From NCBI GenBank assembly GCA_025210485.1, contig JAOARN010000044.1:1-64000 (forward strand): a DNA stretch of 64,000 nt, given 5' to 3'. A model generated the notes under the pieces. The model saw only the letters and a list, made by a program, of their open reading frames with translations, ran no database searches and was not told the origin of the DNA. This document shows, one piece after another, positions 8,442-17,541 of this stretch. A program made the position numbers and the translations under genes. The stretch's first letter is position 1. Each line of letters starts with the position of its first letter. This stretch comes from Marinifilaceae bacterium (lineage in GTDB: Bacteria > Bacteroidota > Bacteroidia > Bacteroidales > Marinifilaceae).

Positions 8442-9299
8442 TTAATTTAATTCAAAAATATATGTAATAGTTCCTTGTTGGTAGGAAGCAGCATTTTCGT
8501 CTTTATTAAACTTTGCTTTTAAAGCAGCTTTTTTAGCAGCTTGTAACAGGTATGAATTATTGGTAGTTGAACCAACCACTCCTGGTCTTGCTTTCACCAC
8601 ATTACCTTCTTTGTCTACTGTTATCTCCACAATAACCTTCCCAGTTTCCTGTAAGTTTACCTTAGGTTTTGGAAGGCTAAGAGAATTTCTTCCAGACAAT
8701 GAATACCCTACTCCTTTATCAGATAATCCATTACCTCCACTACCATGCACATTAGAATCTGGACTTCCTTGCATTGCGCCTTGTTGGTCTTCCGAATTTC
8801 CTTTAGAATTAGAATCTGAATTGGAATTAGAGAAAGCATTTTTTGTTCTATTTTTTATTTGCTCAATTTTCTTCTTTCTTTCCTTTTCTTTTCTTATTCT
8901 TTCGGCTTCAATTTTGGCTTTATGTTCTTCTTGAATTCTACGTTCTTCTTCTTGCTTTAGTCTTCTCTCTCTATCAAGTCTATCCTTTCTTTCCTTATCT
9001 TCTTGTTCTGCAGATTTTATGCTTGGAGCATCCTCTGTGTCTTGTGTCAATATTTTCTCCTCCGCCTTGACTGGCTTTTCTTTTGGTTGAGATCTTTCCA
9101 CTTTTGTTTTTGGTGGAATATAAGCTGATGCACTTCCTCTACCAAATTTTGAATTACCAAAATTAAGCATAATTCCTTCTTCTTCAGGTAAAGGAAGTTC
9201 CGTTTTAAAACCAAAAGCGAATAAGATAAGTATTAAAATAACATGAAAGATCAAACTCCCCAAAATTCCATAAGTTTTATATTTTCTCTTATCTTTCAT
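8442..9299 (-). CDS. TonB-family energy transducer
   Basis: A 285-residue periplasm-spanning protein. One membrane helix lies at about residues 12-29. Next is a Pro/Lys-rich stretch, then a long charged coiled coil (about 95-155, repeated Arg/Lys/Glu). A low-complexity Ser/Asn/Gly linker follows, and the last 75 residues are a TonB C-terminal domain (GKVIVEITVDKEGNVV, ending in ITYIFELN). TonB passes the proton-motive force from ExbB-ExbD to outer-membrane receptors. The gene is the third of the exbB-exbD-tonB operon (gaps 39 and 62 bases), so its partners are given. The architecture with a TolA-like coiled coil makes a TolA-like role the main alternative. Confidence 0.9.
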   Translation of the reverse strand: MKDKRKYKTYGILGSLIFHVILILILFAFGFKTELPLPEEEGIMLNFGNSKFGRGSASAYIPPKTKVERSQPKEKPVKAEEKILTQDTEDAPSIKSAEQEDKERKDRLDRERRLKQEEERRIQEEHKAKIEAERIRKEKERKKKIEQIKNRTKNAFSNSNSDSNSKGNSEDQQGAMQGSPDSNVHGSGGNGLSDKGVGYSLSGRNSLSLPKPKVNLQETGKVIVEITVDKEGNVVKARPGVVGSTTNNSYLLQAAKKAALKAKFNKDENAASYQQGTITYIFELN

Positions 9300-9361
9300 T
9301 TATATTATGTTTGAATTTATAATAGGAATGACATACAATCTTCAAATTTGAATTTTATAGT

Positions 9362-9754
9362 TTACTTTCCTCGTGTAGCAAGAATTAATTTGAATTTATT
9401 CTTTTTTGCTATATTCATAACCTTAACTACTTGCTTCATAGGTACCGATTGATCCACATGCAAAGAGATACAAGGCTCTTCTTCATTTGCAAGTTTCTGT
9501 CTTAATTTTGATTCAAGCAAATTAAAAGGAACTGGCACTTTTTCAATATAGAAATTATAATCTTTATCTATAGAAACTGTCGTAATTGGTCTAGCTGCTG
9601 TTTGATTTTTACTTTTAGGTAATAATAATTTCAGTGCATTTGGACTTATAAGTGTTGATGTTACCATAAAGAAAATTAGTAACAAAAACACAATATCTGT
9701 CATGGAAGACATGCTAAAACTGGCATTTACCTTATTTCTACTCTTTAGTCCCAT
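9362..9754 (-). CDS. exbD: ExbD/TolR-family biopolymer transporter
   Basis: A 130-residue inner-membrane protein with one N-terminal helix. The sequence SSMTDIVFLLLIFFMVTSTL (residues 16-35) contains the conserved proton-carrying Asp at 20. The rest is a periplasmic alpha/beta domain (VSIDKDYNFYIE, then ISLHVDQSVPMKQVVKVMNIA) typical of ExbD/TolR. It forms the proton channel with ExbB, whose gene is 39 bases upstream, and works with the TonB-type protein 62 bases downstream. Length is normal for the family. Confidence 0.93.
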   Translation of the reverse strand: MGLKSRNKVNASFSMSSMTDIVFLLLIFFMVTSTLISPNALKLLLPKSKNQTAARPITTVSIDKDYNFYIEKVPVPFNLLESKLRQKLANEEEPCISLHVDQSVPMKQVVKVMNIAKKNKFKLILATRGK

Positions 9755-9793
9755 AAAAGTTTATGTTTTTAAAATGTTTAAATGAATAAGAAA

Positions 9794-10504
9794 TTATCGA
9801 GCAGGCTCGTTCAATAAATCCATAAACTCAATAGTTGTAGCTTCCATATTGAAAACACATTTTTCCACTTTTGCCACTAATATATTATATGCAAAATAGG
9901 CAATAATACCAACAATAAGACCAGCAACAGTGGTTACCATAGCAGTATAGATACCGTTTGATAATAGAGAAATTTCAATATTATTTCCAGCATTAGCCAT
10001 ATCATAAAAAGCTTGAATCATCCCCATTACAGTACCTAAAAACCCTATCATAGGGGCAGCACCCGAAACCGTTGCTAAAGTAGGTAGATTCTTTTCTAGT
10101 TTTGAAACTTCTAAATTCCCGATATTCTGAATTGCTTCGTTTACATCACCCAGAGGACGACCAATTCTTGTAATACCCGTTTTTATCATTCTTGAAACAG
10201 GTGTATTTGTAGTTTCACACAATTCTATAGCTGAACTAATTTGTCTATTCTGGATATAATCCTTTATTCTATCCATAAAATTAGTATCCTCAATGCTAGC
10301 TTGTCTAATTGCATAGAATCTTTCAAAAAAGATATAAATTGCAATTACTGACAACAAAAATATTGGAATCATTATCCAACCTCCTTTAAAAGCTAAATCA
10401 ATATAATTTAGGCTCATTTCTTTTGCTTGATCGGCAGCTGGATTCGACAAGGTATCAACTTCAATATCAGTTTGTATAAAGGCTAAAATATTATTTAACA
10501 GCAT
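9794..10504 (-). CDS. exbB: ExbB/TolQ/MotA-family proton channel
   Basis: A 236-residue inner-membrane protein and the first gene of the exbB-exbD-tonB operon. The first membrane helix is at about residues 38-60 (WIMIPIFLLSVIAIYIFFERFY). The two family-defining helices are at about 140-170 (PTLATVSGAAPMIGFLGTVM) and 185-215 (GIYTAMVTTVAGLIVGIIAY). The gene starts with an ATG at 10504; the first 25 residues are polar, without a clear signal peptide. A second set of these genes is present at 59430, so the cell has at least two Exb-type motors. Confidence 0.93.
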   Translation of the reverse strand: MLLNNILAFIQTDIEVDTLSNPAADQAKEMSLNYIDLAFKGGWIMIPIFLLSVIAIYIFFERFYAIRQASIEDTNFMDRIKDYIQNRQISSAIELCETTNTPVSRMIKTGITRIGRPLGDVNEAIQNIGNLEVSKLEKNLPTLATVSGAAPMIGFLGTVMGMIQAFYDMANAGNNIEISLLSNGIYTAMVTTVAGLIVGIIAYFAYNILVAKVEKCVFNMEATTIEFMDLLNEPAR

Positions 10505-10855
10505 AGTTTTTATTATTTATTTCGAATTTTTGATGGTAAATATACTCTTTTAAGTGATATTTTACATTAATCAAATTTTAAAAAAGCTAAAATTAAGATA
10601 TAATAACAGCTCTAACTATAATTTTCATAAAAATATTGCTTGATAAAGCTATAAAACAATCATATTATAGATAAGCTCCATTTCTATTATTATGATTACA
10701 AGACCTAAAAACATAAATAACATATATTTATCTTAGAACAGAGAATATCTAATATGACTTTTGTTTAATATTTTTTATTATCTATTTTTAGGCAATATTT
10801 TTTCAAATAAACTGACAAACTACTACTAATACAAAATAATTAACATAACACACTC
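10505..10855. other. Divergent promoter region, no gene seen
   Basis: A gap of 351 AT-rich bases between exbB (minus) and the first YD-repeat lipoprotein gene (plus). Around 10755-10796 a TTTTG and a TATTTTTA lie roughly the distance apart expected of a Bacteroidota promoter for the plus gene. No ORF or strong hairpin. Confidence 0.5.
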
Positions 10856-12181
10856 ATGAAAAAAACTAACTACTCAATTAATTATTTATTGATAATATGT
10901 TTTGCTTCCATTTTTTTTACAAATTGTTCGAAAAATGAAGATAATAAGGCTGAAACTCCTACTGAACAGAAGGACACCAACGCCGACCAACCAATAAAAC
11001 AAGACCCTACGGTTCCTTCAAATGAAACAATAAAAATTGATGATGAATCATCATTCAATGTTCAAAATTTCATAAAAAGTTTCAACCAAATTCTTAATCT
11101 TAAATGGAAATTTAAATACAGTTATAAACATGAAATAATCAATTCAAAACTTGCTTATAGCTATAGAAAAAATAATCTTCACGGAGATTTCGAATTACAG
11201 GATACAAAGTATATTCACAATTATGATCCTAATGGTGTAATAATTTCATCGATTCGATTTGACATTAATAATTCCATTGTGGACGCTGATGCCGATAGAA
11301 GCTTCACATATAAGTATGATAAAAATGGATATATCACTAAATTCTGTAAACGTTCTGGAAATTTTGAGCCAGATAATTTTATTGTAATTAGCTATGATTC
11401 AAAAATGCGTATCATAGAACAAAAAATTTATCAAGGAAACAACGAAGATAATCTTCTTGAATCATATGAATTCACCTATTTCGATGACAGCAATTATGAT
11501 CCAAATGACTACAATTCGACTCCTCGGTTAAAAGGAATATCAACTTTTTACAATGACAACAAAAAATCTGGCGAGTATACTTACGATTATGATAACAACA
11601 TGAATCTACTTAAGCTAAATGAATTGGCTGAAAATGGAGAAATCTACAAATCAAGAATTTATGAATATGATAATAAAAATCGACTAATAAAGGAATCTCA
11701 ATCAAACAGAGATAATTTTGTTAGTTTTGAATATTCGAATGATTACATAAGTGTAAATGAGTTTCAATCAGAAAATATAATATTTGCTTCAAATAAGTAC
11801 GACAAAAATAATACTCTTGTCGAAAAAGTAGCATTTGAATACAATGGTGATGATGAATTAACGCACTATATAAGAGTGGAGATAACACCAGTATATAATT
11901 GTCATAACGACCAATACCCTTCAAAATCAACTTATATGATTGGAGCTATTGAAGATAACAAGATACAGGCTTATGCTACTACTAATAAATCCAAATCCGA
12001 TAAAAACAATGTTGTAATTGAATTTTTTGACAACAAGGATAAATTATTGCTTTACAAAACAATAAATTATGACAATGCTATAATAAGAAGAACATTCCAT
12101 ACTCCTGATGGTAAAGAAATAGGTTCTGATTATAATATGGAAGAATGTATTGAAGCGTTGGATTATGCTCATCGCTTATAA
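10856..12181 (+). CDS. YD-repeat-like lipoprotein, paralog 1
   Basis: A 441-residue predicted lipoprotein with a signal peptide and lipobox ending FFTNC (Cys at about 24). The body contains repeated units of the form YDxNGxI or YDNKNRLIKE, joined by short beta strands (FTYKYDKNGYITK, YTYDYDNNMNLLK). This resembles the YD/RHS repeat fold, a string of beta hairpins, but without the RHS core or toxin domain. The last 80 residues are different from the two following paralogs. It sits first of three tandem paralogs (10856, 12391, 13794) and has its own terminator, so each is a separate transcript. A surface or outer-membrane location is likely. Function unknown; adhesion or carbohydrate contact is only a guess. 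Confidence 0.75.
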   Translation: MKKTNYSINYLLIICFASIFFTNCSKNEDNKAETPTEQKDTNADQPIKQDPTVPSNETIKIDDESSFNVQNFIKSFNQILNLKWKFKYSYKHEIINSKLAYSYRKNNLHGDFELQDTKYIHNYDPNGVIISSIRFDINNSIVDADADRSFTYKYDKNGYITKFCKRSGNFEPDNFIVISYDSKMRIIEQKIYQGNNEDNLLESYEFTYFDDSNYDPNDYNSTPRLKGISTFYNDNKKSGEYTYDYDNNMNLLKLNELAENGEIYKSRIYEYDNKNRLIKESQSNRDNFVSFEYSNDYISVNEFQSENIIFASNKYDKNNTLVEKVAFEYNGDDELTHYIRVEITPVYNCHNDQYPSKSTYMIGAIEDNKIQAYATTNKSKSDKNNVVIEFFDNKDKLLLYKTINYDNAIIRRTFHTPDGKEIGSDYNMEECIEALDYAHRL

Positions 12182-12201
12182 ACTTAAATAATTCATAAAG
12201 A

Positions 12202-12240
12202 AAATAGCTTAATAATCCATATCTATTAAGCTATTTTTTT
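12202..12240 (+). terminator. Intrinsic terminator after YD lipoprotein 1
   Basis: Perfect 13-bp arms AAATAGCTTAATA (12202-12214) and TATTAAGCTATTT (12224-12236) are followed by a T run. Confidence 0.92.
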
Positions 12241-12348
12241 GCATATCAGATAATAGCTGACTATAATTTATTTCAACATTATACCTGACATAAAAAGAGA
12301 TATGTTTAATAACACATAGTATTCTTTAATTATACCTTATCTATTATC

Positions 12349-12356
12349 TAGTTTTG
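12349..12356 (+). promoter_or_regulatory. -7 promoter element of YD lipoprotein 2
   Basis: TAGTTTTG matches TAnnTTTG exactly, 35 bases before the ATG at 12391 and past the preceding terminator. The -33 box is weak (TTTAA near 12325). Confidence 0.6.
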
Positions 12357-12390
12357 CCGCGCAATTAAATAAAAACCAAATCAAAACAAC

Positions 12391-13608
12391 ATGAAAAAAT
12401 TTTATTTACACCTATTATGTTCTTTATTCGTATCTACCTTATGCCTAACTAGCTGCAGTGATGACGACGATGAAACGGTTATAAAACAAGAAAATGTAAA
12501 AATAGAAATCGATGAAAACTCTTCATATATCGAAAGTGTTTTTACTGAAAATTTAGAACAAATATGCCGTACTCAAGATGGATATATGCACAATTATCAG
12601 CTTAAAAATTACAAAGAAGGTAATAGAATAAAGTACAGTATACTTGAATCAACTGTTCATGGTAAATTCAAAATGCCTATTATTAAATTTATTCATCACT
12701 ATAATGATAAAAATATTATCACATCTTCTTCGATATATGAATTAGATTATGGAGTGTCTGAAGAAGAATCAACTACCGAGTTAAAATATGAATACAACAA
12801 AGATGGATATATTATAAAATACACAGGCATAGTAGACGGAAAAGATTCTTTCTTTAATTCAATAAGTTATAACGAACATAATCTAATATCAGAATTTAAG
12901 ATGACTGAGATTACAAATGAAGAAAAGAATGAAGGTTTAGCTATAAACTTATCTTACGAAAAAATCGGAGACACATATCATGTTACTAAACTCGAATCAA
13001 AAAATAATGGCGAGGGCAGTAAAACATACACTTTTTCTTTTAACGACAAGCAACAAGTTTCAGAAGAAAATGAAATAGAACTGTCTGAATCAGGAAACAA
13101 ATATGAATACAATACAAAATTCACTTATGATGAAAATGGTAGACTTATCGAAGAAGTAGAAACACATAAAAATAACGAAGATAAAGAAACCTATAGTTAT
13201 TCAGACGAAAAGCTAGACTGGATTGATTATTATAAGAATCAAGTTTCACGAATTAAATCATTTGATAAGGATGGCTTTTTGATAAAAAGAATTGAATGTG
13301 ATTTTGACTACGATACTGACAAAATAGATTATATAAGAGTTAGCGAATATACAAAAAGCATTAAAACCAAGGTATTGTTCTGTACTGGTACTATTGAGGA
13401 TTATAAAACAGATATATATTATACATATAAAAAAGATAACAACATCGTCACAAAAGTATATTTTGATAATAATAATCAGAAATTATTAACTGTTGTTTAC
13501 GATGAATCATCATACACTACTAAATATAGCCTAGAAGATGGAACAGAAATTGATAGAGCTACTGTAATAAAAGATTTTCCGATATTGGCTACTTACGATC
13601 ATATATAA
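12391..13608 (+). CDS. YD-repeat-like surface lipoprotein, paralog 2
   Basis: A 405-residue predicted lipoprotein. The lipobox is LTSC at residues 20-23, followed directly by SDDDDE. An acidic run right after the lipidated Cys is the lipoprotein export signal described in Bacteroidota, so surface exposure is predicted. The body has repeated YEYNKDGYI, TYDENGRLIEE and similar hairpin units, as in its neighbours. The last 80 residues, from EYTKSIK onward, are nearly identical to those of paralog 3, while the middles have diverged. It has its own promoter element at 12349 and terminator at 13628. Function unknown. Confidence 0.78.
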   Translation: MKKFYLHLLCSLFVSTLCLTSCSDDDDETVIKQENVKIEIDENSSYIESVFTENLEQICRTQDGYMHNYQLKNYKEGNRIKYSILESTVHGKFKMPIIKFIHHYNDKNIITSSSIYELDYGVSEEESTTELKYEYNKDGYIIKYTGIVDGKDSFFNSISYNEHNLISEFKMTEITNEEKNEGLAINLSYEKIGDTYHVTKLESKNNGEGSKTYTFSFNDKQQVSEENEIELSESGNKYEYNTKFTYDENGRLIEEVETHKNNEDKETYSYSDEKLDWIDYYKNQVSRIKSFDKDGFLIKRIECDFDYDTDKIDYIRVSEYTKSIKTKVLFCTGTIEDYKTDIYYTYKKDNNIVTKVYFDNNNQKLLTVVYDESSYTTKYSLEDGTEIDRATVIKDFPILATYDHI

Positions 13609-13627
13609 GATTAAATTATTTACTTTT

Positions 13628-13667
13628 AAAAAAGGCTTGAATTATAAATATAATTCAAGCCTTTTTT
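13628..13667 (+). terminator. Intrinsic terminator after YD lipoprotein 2
   Basis: GGCTTGAATTATA and TATAATTCAAGCC pair perfectly around a two-base loop, flanked by A and T runs. Confidence 0.93.
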
Positions 13668-13793
13668 ACATATAAAATATTAACCAAACACTCAAGTGTT
13701 TTTATAGTGTTATTAGACATTTTTATTTTATTGTTTAGTTACTATGGTTTTAGTTTATTTGTACCTACTTTACTTAATAAAAAATTTATAAAC

Positions 13794-15032
13794 ATGAAAA
13801 ATTATTACTTAAATTTATTTTGCGCATTATTTATTGCATTATTTTGCTTTAGCGGCTGTAGTGATGACGATGATGACGAAGCAATAAAAAAAGACACAAC
13901 TGAACAAAATCAAGAAGAAGGCGTAACAATCAAAATTAATGAGAACTCATCTTTTAATGAAAAGATATTTCTAAAATGTGCAGAAATATTATTCCTTTCA
14001 AGAGAAGGATTTGATCACAACTATCAATTAAAAAATCACAGAGAAAATAATAGATTAAAGTACAGTCTTGTAACAACAAAAGCACATGGAGACTTCTCTA
14101 TGCCATATGAAAAAATTATTTACACTTATGATGATAATAATGTAATAATATCTTCAACATCAGAAGATATGGAAGATGGTCTTAAATACGACGAATCTGA
14201 TGATAGTTTTAAAGTGGTATTTGAATACGATAAGGAAGGATATATAATAAAAACAGAAAAAATTTATAATGAAAAGCCTGTTGGAGAAGTAACAATTAGC
14301 TATAATGAGAATAAACTGCTAGTTAAAATGGAAGGAACTTATAATTACGGTGGATCCGATAAAGGGAAATTCTCAGAGGAATACTCTTACACAGAAGTAG
14401 CAGGTTCATATTTAGTAAGCAAATTGGTATATAATGAAACTGATTCAGATGGCAATGAGGATAATTCCGAATATATATATGAGTTTAATTCTAAAGGATT
14501 GGTCATAAATTGTAATAGTGTATGGGGTAAGGAAAACTCTAGTTACACTTATAAATACGATAGTCAAAATAGATTAATTGAAGACACTTTTTCTAGCGGA
14601 ATTAGCGAATCCAAAAACACTTATAATTACACAGAAAATGAATTACAGATTAGAGAACTTTCTAAAACAGGAGAGATAGAAAGCATAAATTCATTCGACA
14701 AAGATGGTTTTAAAATCAAAAATGTAGGATGGGCTTCTAATAGTGCTTCACAAAAGTATATTTTAGTTACCGAATATACTAAAAGCATTAAAAACAAGGT
14801 GTTGTTCTGTACTGGAACCATTGAGAGCTATAACACAGACATATACTACACATACAAAAAAGATAATGACATAGTTACAAAAGTATATTTTGATAATAAT
14901 GATCAGAAATTATTAACTATTGTTGAGGATGAATCATCAGATACTACTTATAGCTTGCCTGATGGTACAAAAATTGATAAAGATACTGCCAAAGGAGATT
15001 TTCCTAAATTGGTTACTTACGATCAAATATAA
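13794..15032 (+). CDS. YD-repeat-like surface lipoprotein, paralog 3
   Basis: A 412-residue predicted lipoprotein. An in-frame ATG at 13707 would add 29 residues before the signal peptide, so I start at 13794 (MKNYYLN), which gives a normal lipoprotein signal ending FSGC, then SDDDDDE. That acidic stretch again fits the surface export signal. YD-like units include FEYDKEGYIIK, YSYTEVAG and YKYDSQNRLIED. The C-terminal 80 residues closely match paralog 2 (VLFCTGTIE, YYTYKKDN, VTKVYFDNN). Own terminator at 15051. The tight spacing and near-identical ends suggest recent duplication or gene conversion. Function unknown. Confidence 0.78.
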   Translation: MKNYYLNLFCALFIALFCFSGCSDDDDDEAIKKDTTEQNQEEGVTIKINENSSFNEKIFLKCAEILFLSREGFDHNYQLKNHRENNRLKYSLVTTKAHGDFSMPYEKIIYTYDDNNVIISSTSEDMEDGLKYDESDDSFKVVFEYDKEGYIIKTEKIYNEKPVGEVTISYNENKLLVKMEGTYNYGGSDKGKFSEEYSYTEVAGSYLVSKLVYNETDSDGNEDNSEYIYEFNSKGLVINCNSVWGKENSSYTYKYDSQNRLIEDTFSSGISESKNTYNYTENELQIRELSKTGEIESINSFDKDGFKIKNVGWASNSASQKYILVTEYTKSIKNKVLFCTGTIESYNTDIYYTYKKDNDIVTKVYFDNNDQKLLTIVEDESSDTTYSLPDGTKIDKDTAKGDFPKLVTYDQI

Positions 15033-15050
15033 GATTAGATAAGAAATAAA

Positions 15051-15096
15051 AAAAATCCTAAAATACAACATAATGATATTTTAGGATTTTTTTGCA
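15051..15096 (+). terminator. Intrinsic terminator after YD lipoprotein 3
   Basis: The arms AAAAATCCTAAAATA and TATTTTAGGATTTTT surround an 11-base loop and are followed by more T. Confidence 0.92.
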
Positions 15097-15253
15097 TAAT
15101 ACATTCATTCCAAAGTCAAGATATACAAAACAACCACCACCCCACTTATAAAACATAACAATAAGCTATTAGATTTTTACGATAATCAATTAAGTTAAGT
15201 AATATAAAATTTTTGTAACTTCAAGCTTGCGATAATTACAAAAATAAGATGAA

Positions 15254-16735
15254 ATGATATACGATATAGCAATTATAGGTAGTGGACCAGCTGGATTTTC
15301 TGCTGCAATGCGAGCAATTGATTATGGAAAAAAAGTCTGTCTTATAGAAGCATCACATATAGGCGGAGCTGGTATAATGCATGGAGCCTTAAGTTCCAAA
15401 GCAATGTGGCAGCTATCACGAGATTATGCTACAGCTGCCTCAATCGACAGAGGGTATAGAACTTCTGGTTTAAATGTTGATTTCAAGCTAGTCAAAAAGA
15501 CGATAATTCAGGCAGCAAAACAAAAACAATTACAAATACTCTCCCAAATTGAAACCTTTTCGAAAGAAAAAAATTCAAATTCATATATTGATCTAAAACG
15601 TGCATACGGAACCATAATAGATAGAAATACTATAAAACTAGACTACAAGGAAAAAGAAAGCGAATATATCAAAACTGAAAATATTATTATAGCTACTGGA
15701 TCCAAACCAAGAAAAATAGATGGAATTGAGGTTGACCAAGAAAGAATTATAGACTCCGAAGGAATATTAAAACTCAAAGAATTTCCTCAAAGAATGATAA
15801 TTATAGGTTCGGGTATAATTGGATGCGAATTTGCGACTATTTTTTCTAATTATTCACAAACAGAGGTTCACTTATTGGATAGACAACATAAAGTAATTCC
15901 CTTTGAAGATGATGATTTAATAAGTTGCGTTTCAACCAATTTAGAAAATAACGGTGTCAATATACACCACGAAGCAAGCCTGAGATCTATACGAAAAATG
16001 GACGATCACCTGGAGGTGGTTTTAGATTATCAAGATGGCCATTCAAGCTTATTAGAAGTGGATGTAGCTTTAGTATCAGCAGGAAGAGTGCCCAATACAG
16101 ATAATATTGGTCTTGAAAATATCGGTTTAGAAACAGACGAAAGAGGTTTTCTTAATATAAATGAAATATGTGCATTTAGTGATTTCAAATCATGCAATAT
16201 TTTTGCAGCTGGTGATATCAGTGGTCAAGCTCAATTATATTCTGTTGCAGAGCTTCAAGGAAGGTATATTATCGAAAGTCTTTACGATAATCTTGAATAT
16301 CCTATTGACTATTCAAATATGTCAACCATTATGTTTTTCAAACCAGAAGTTGCAGCTGTCGGTTTGAATGAGAAACAATGCCGAGAAAAGAAGATTCCTT
16401 ACAAGGTAGCCAGCTATTCTAATTCGCTTATAAACAGAACCATTTCAATGGGTGCCACAAATGGTTTTATAAAAATAATAGTAAAGGATGATGAATCGAA
16501 TCAAATACTAGGAATGCGTGCTGCTGGACCACAGGCATCCACACTGATAACATCTATAGCTCAGCAAATTAGACAAAAGGGAAATTTAAATGAGATTCGA
16601 CATAATGTTCAACCTCATCCAAGTATAAGTGAAGGTATACAGGAATGCTTAAGGGTTTTGGACGGAAGATCTATTTTTAAGCCTAGTGCATTTCCTCAAC
16701 TCATTAAGCTCAAGACTTGGAGACCAGATTATTAA
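15254..16735 (+). CDS. SthA/dihydrolipoamide-dehydrogenase-like flavoprotein without redox cysteines
   Basis: A 493-residue FAD/NAD(P) oxidoreductase that matches the transhydrogenase SthA and Lpd over its whole length. The FAD motif GSGPAG is at residues 9-14, the second Rossmann motif IIGSGIIGCEFA near 180, and the FAD-binding FAAGD block near 320. In Lpd this segment reads GGTCLNVGCIPSK and in SthA one cysteine remains. Here residues 37-49 read GGAGIMHGALSSK: both redox cysteines and the Pro are gone. The C-terminal catalytic His-Glu pair seems kept (HPSISE). The protein therefore cannot run the usual disulphide chemistry; it may move electrons between nucleotides or quinones, or be regulatory. 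It is a single gene with a hairpin at 16741 downstream. Confidence 0.8.
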   Translation: MIYDIAIIGSGPAGFSAAMRAIDYGKKVCLIEASHIGGAGIMHGALSSKAMWQLSRDYATAASIDRGYRTSGLNVDFKLVKKTIIQAAKQKQLQILSQIETFSKEKNSNSYIDLKRAYGTIIDRNTIKLDYKEKESEYIKTENIIIATGSKPRKIDGIEVDQERIIDSEGILKLKEFPQRMIIIGSGIIGCEFATIFSNYSQTEVHLLDRQHKVIPFEDDDLISCVSTNLENNGVNIHHEASLRSIRKMDDHLEVVLDYQDGHSSLLEVDVALVSAGRVPNTDNIGLENIGLETDERGFLNINEICAFSDFKSCNIFAAGDISGQAQLYSVAELQGRYIIESLYDNLEYPIDYSNMSTIMFFKPEVAAVGLNEKQCREKKIPYKVASYSNSLINRTISMGATNGFIKIIVKDDESNQILGMRAAGPQASTLITSIAQQIRQKGNLNEIRHNVQPHPSISEGIQECLRVLDGRSIFKPSAFPQLIKLKTWRPDY

Positions 16736-16740
16736 AATGC

Positions 16741-16785
16741 AAAATCAATAATATTTTTATATTAAATTTTAAAATATTATTGATT
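16741..16785. terminator. Hairpin between convergent genes
   Basis: Perfect 16-bp arms AAATCAATAATATTTT and AAAATATTATTGATTT. It lies between the stops of the flavoprotein (plus) and the TRIC channel gene (minus). There is no long T run, so terminator function is likely but not certain. Confidence 0.7.
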
Positions 16786-16812
16786 TCATAATAATTATAA
16801 TCACGATTAATT

Positions 16813-17430
16813 CTATTCTGGAGCAGACCTATCAATACGAGGTAATGATAATTTATAACGAATTGCCAATGTTCGTATTATGATAATTAACAATGTTGTT
16901 AAAACCAAATTATACTCATCACTAAGCTCTAATTTATTTAAAAGAATATATGTAGCAGCTCCAATAATACAAGCTGTAGCATATATTTCTTTTCTAAAGA
17001 TAAGTGGTATATCATTCACAAAAGTATCACGCAAAACCCCTCCCATTACTGCCGTTACAACTCCCATCACCATACTAACAATCGGATTAAAACCGAGGCT
17101 CAAACTCTTCTCTAATCCTATAATTGTAAAAACTCCGATACCAATAGTGTCAAAGATAAATAAGGTTTTTTTCCATTGCATAATATGACGTTTAAAGAAA
17201 TAAGTAAGAACAATAGCTATGCCTATAACAATAAAATAATCCATATTGGTTGCCCAGATAACAGGGGTACTACCCAGTACAAGGTCGCGTATGGTACCTC
17301 CTCCCAAAGCAGTAATAAATGCAGCGAAAAAAGCTCCAAACAAATCTAAGTTTTTATCTGAAGCTGATAATGCCCCTGAAATTGCAAAAACTAAGACTCC
17401 AGACATATCAAGAAAGTAGATTATATCCAT
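16813..17430 (-). CDS. TRIC-family (UPF0126/YadS) cation channel protein
   Basis: A 205-residue membrane protein from the ATG at 17430 (MDIIYFLDMSG). It has the duplicated UPF0126 fold with about seven helices. The first repeat carries FVFAISGALSA-like sequence (VLVFAISGALSA) and GGGTIRDLVLG; the second carries VMGGVLRDTFVND. Prokaryotic TRIC proteins form trimeric monovalent-cation channels. An in-frame ATG at 17484 would add 18 polar residues before the first helix and is less likely. The gene lies 111 bases after pdxJ. No link to pdxJ is known. Confidence 0.9.
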   Translation of the reverse strand: MDIIYFLDMSGVLVFAISGALSASDKNLDLFGAFFAAFITALGGGTIRDLVLGSTPVIWATNMDYFIVIGIAIVLTYFFKRHIMQWKKTLFIFDTIGIGVFTIIGLEKSLSLGFNPIVSMVMGVVTAVMGGVLRDTFVNDIPLIFRKEIYATACIIGAATYILLNKLELSDEYNLVLTTLLIIIIRTLAIRYKLSLPRIDRSAPE

Positions 17431-17541
17431 AATAATTGGTATAAAAAATTGAGTTGTGTAAGGAGATATCCCTGAACAACTCAATTATATTATGTAATAT
17501 TATATCTTAAGGAGATATTAAAATAAATACTTATTGTAAAC

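Noticed and set aside
13707-13793. Longer start for YD lipoprotein 3
   Set aside because: The extra 29 residues precede a complete lipoprotein signal peptide, so the ATG at 13794 is the better start.
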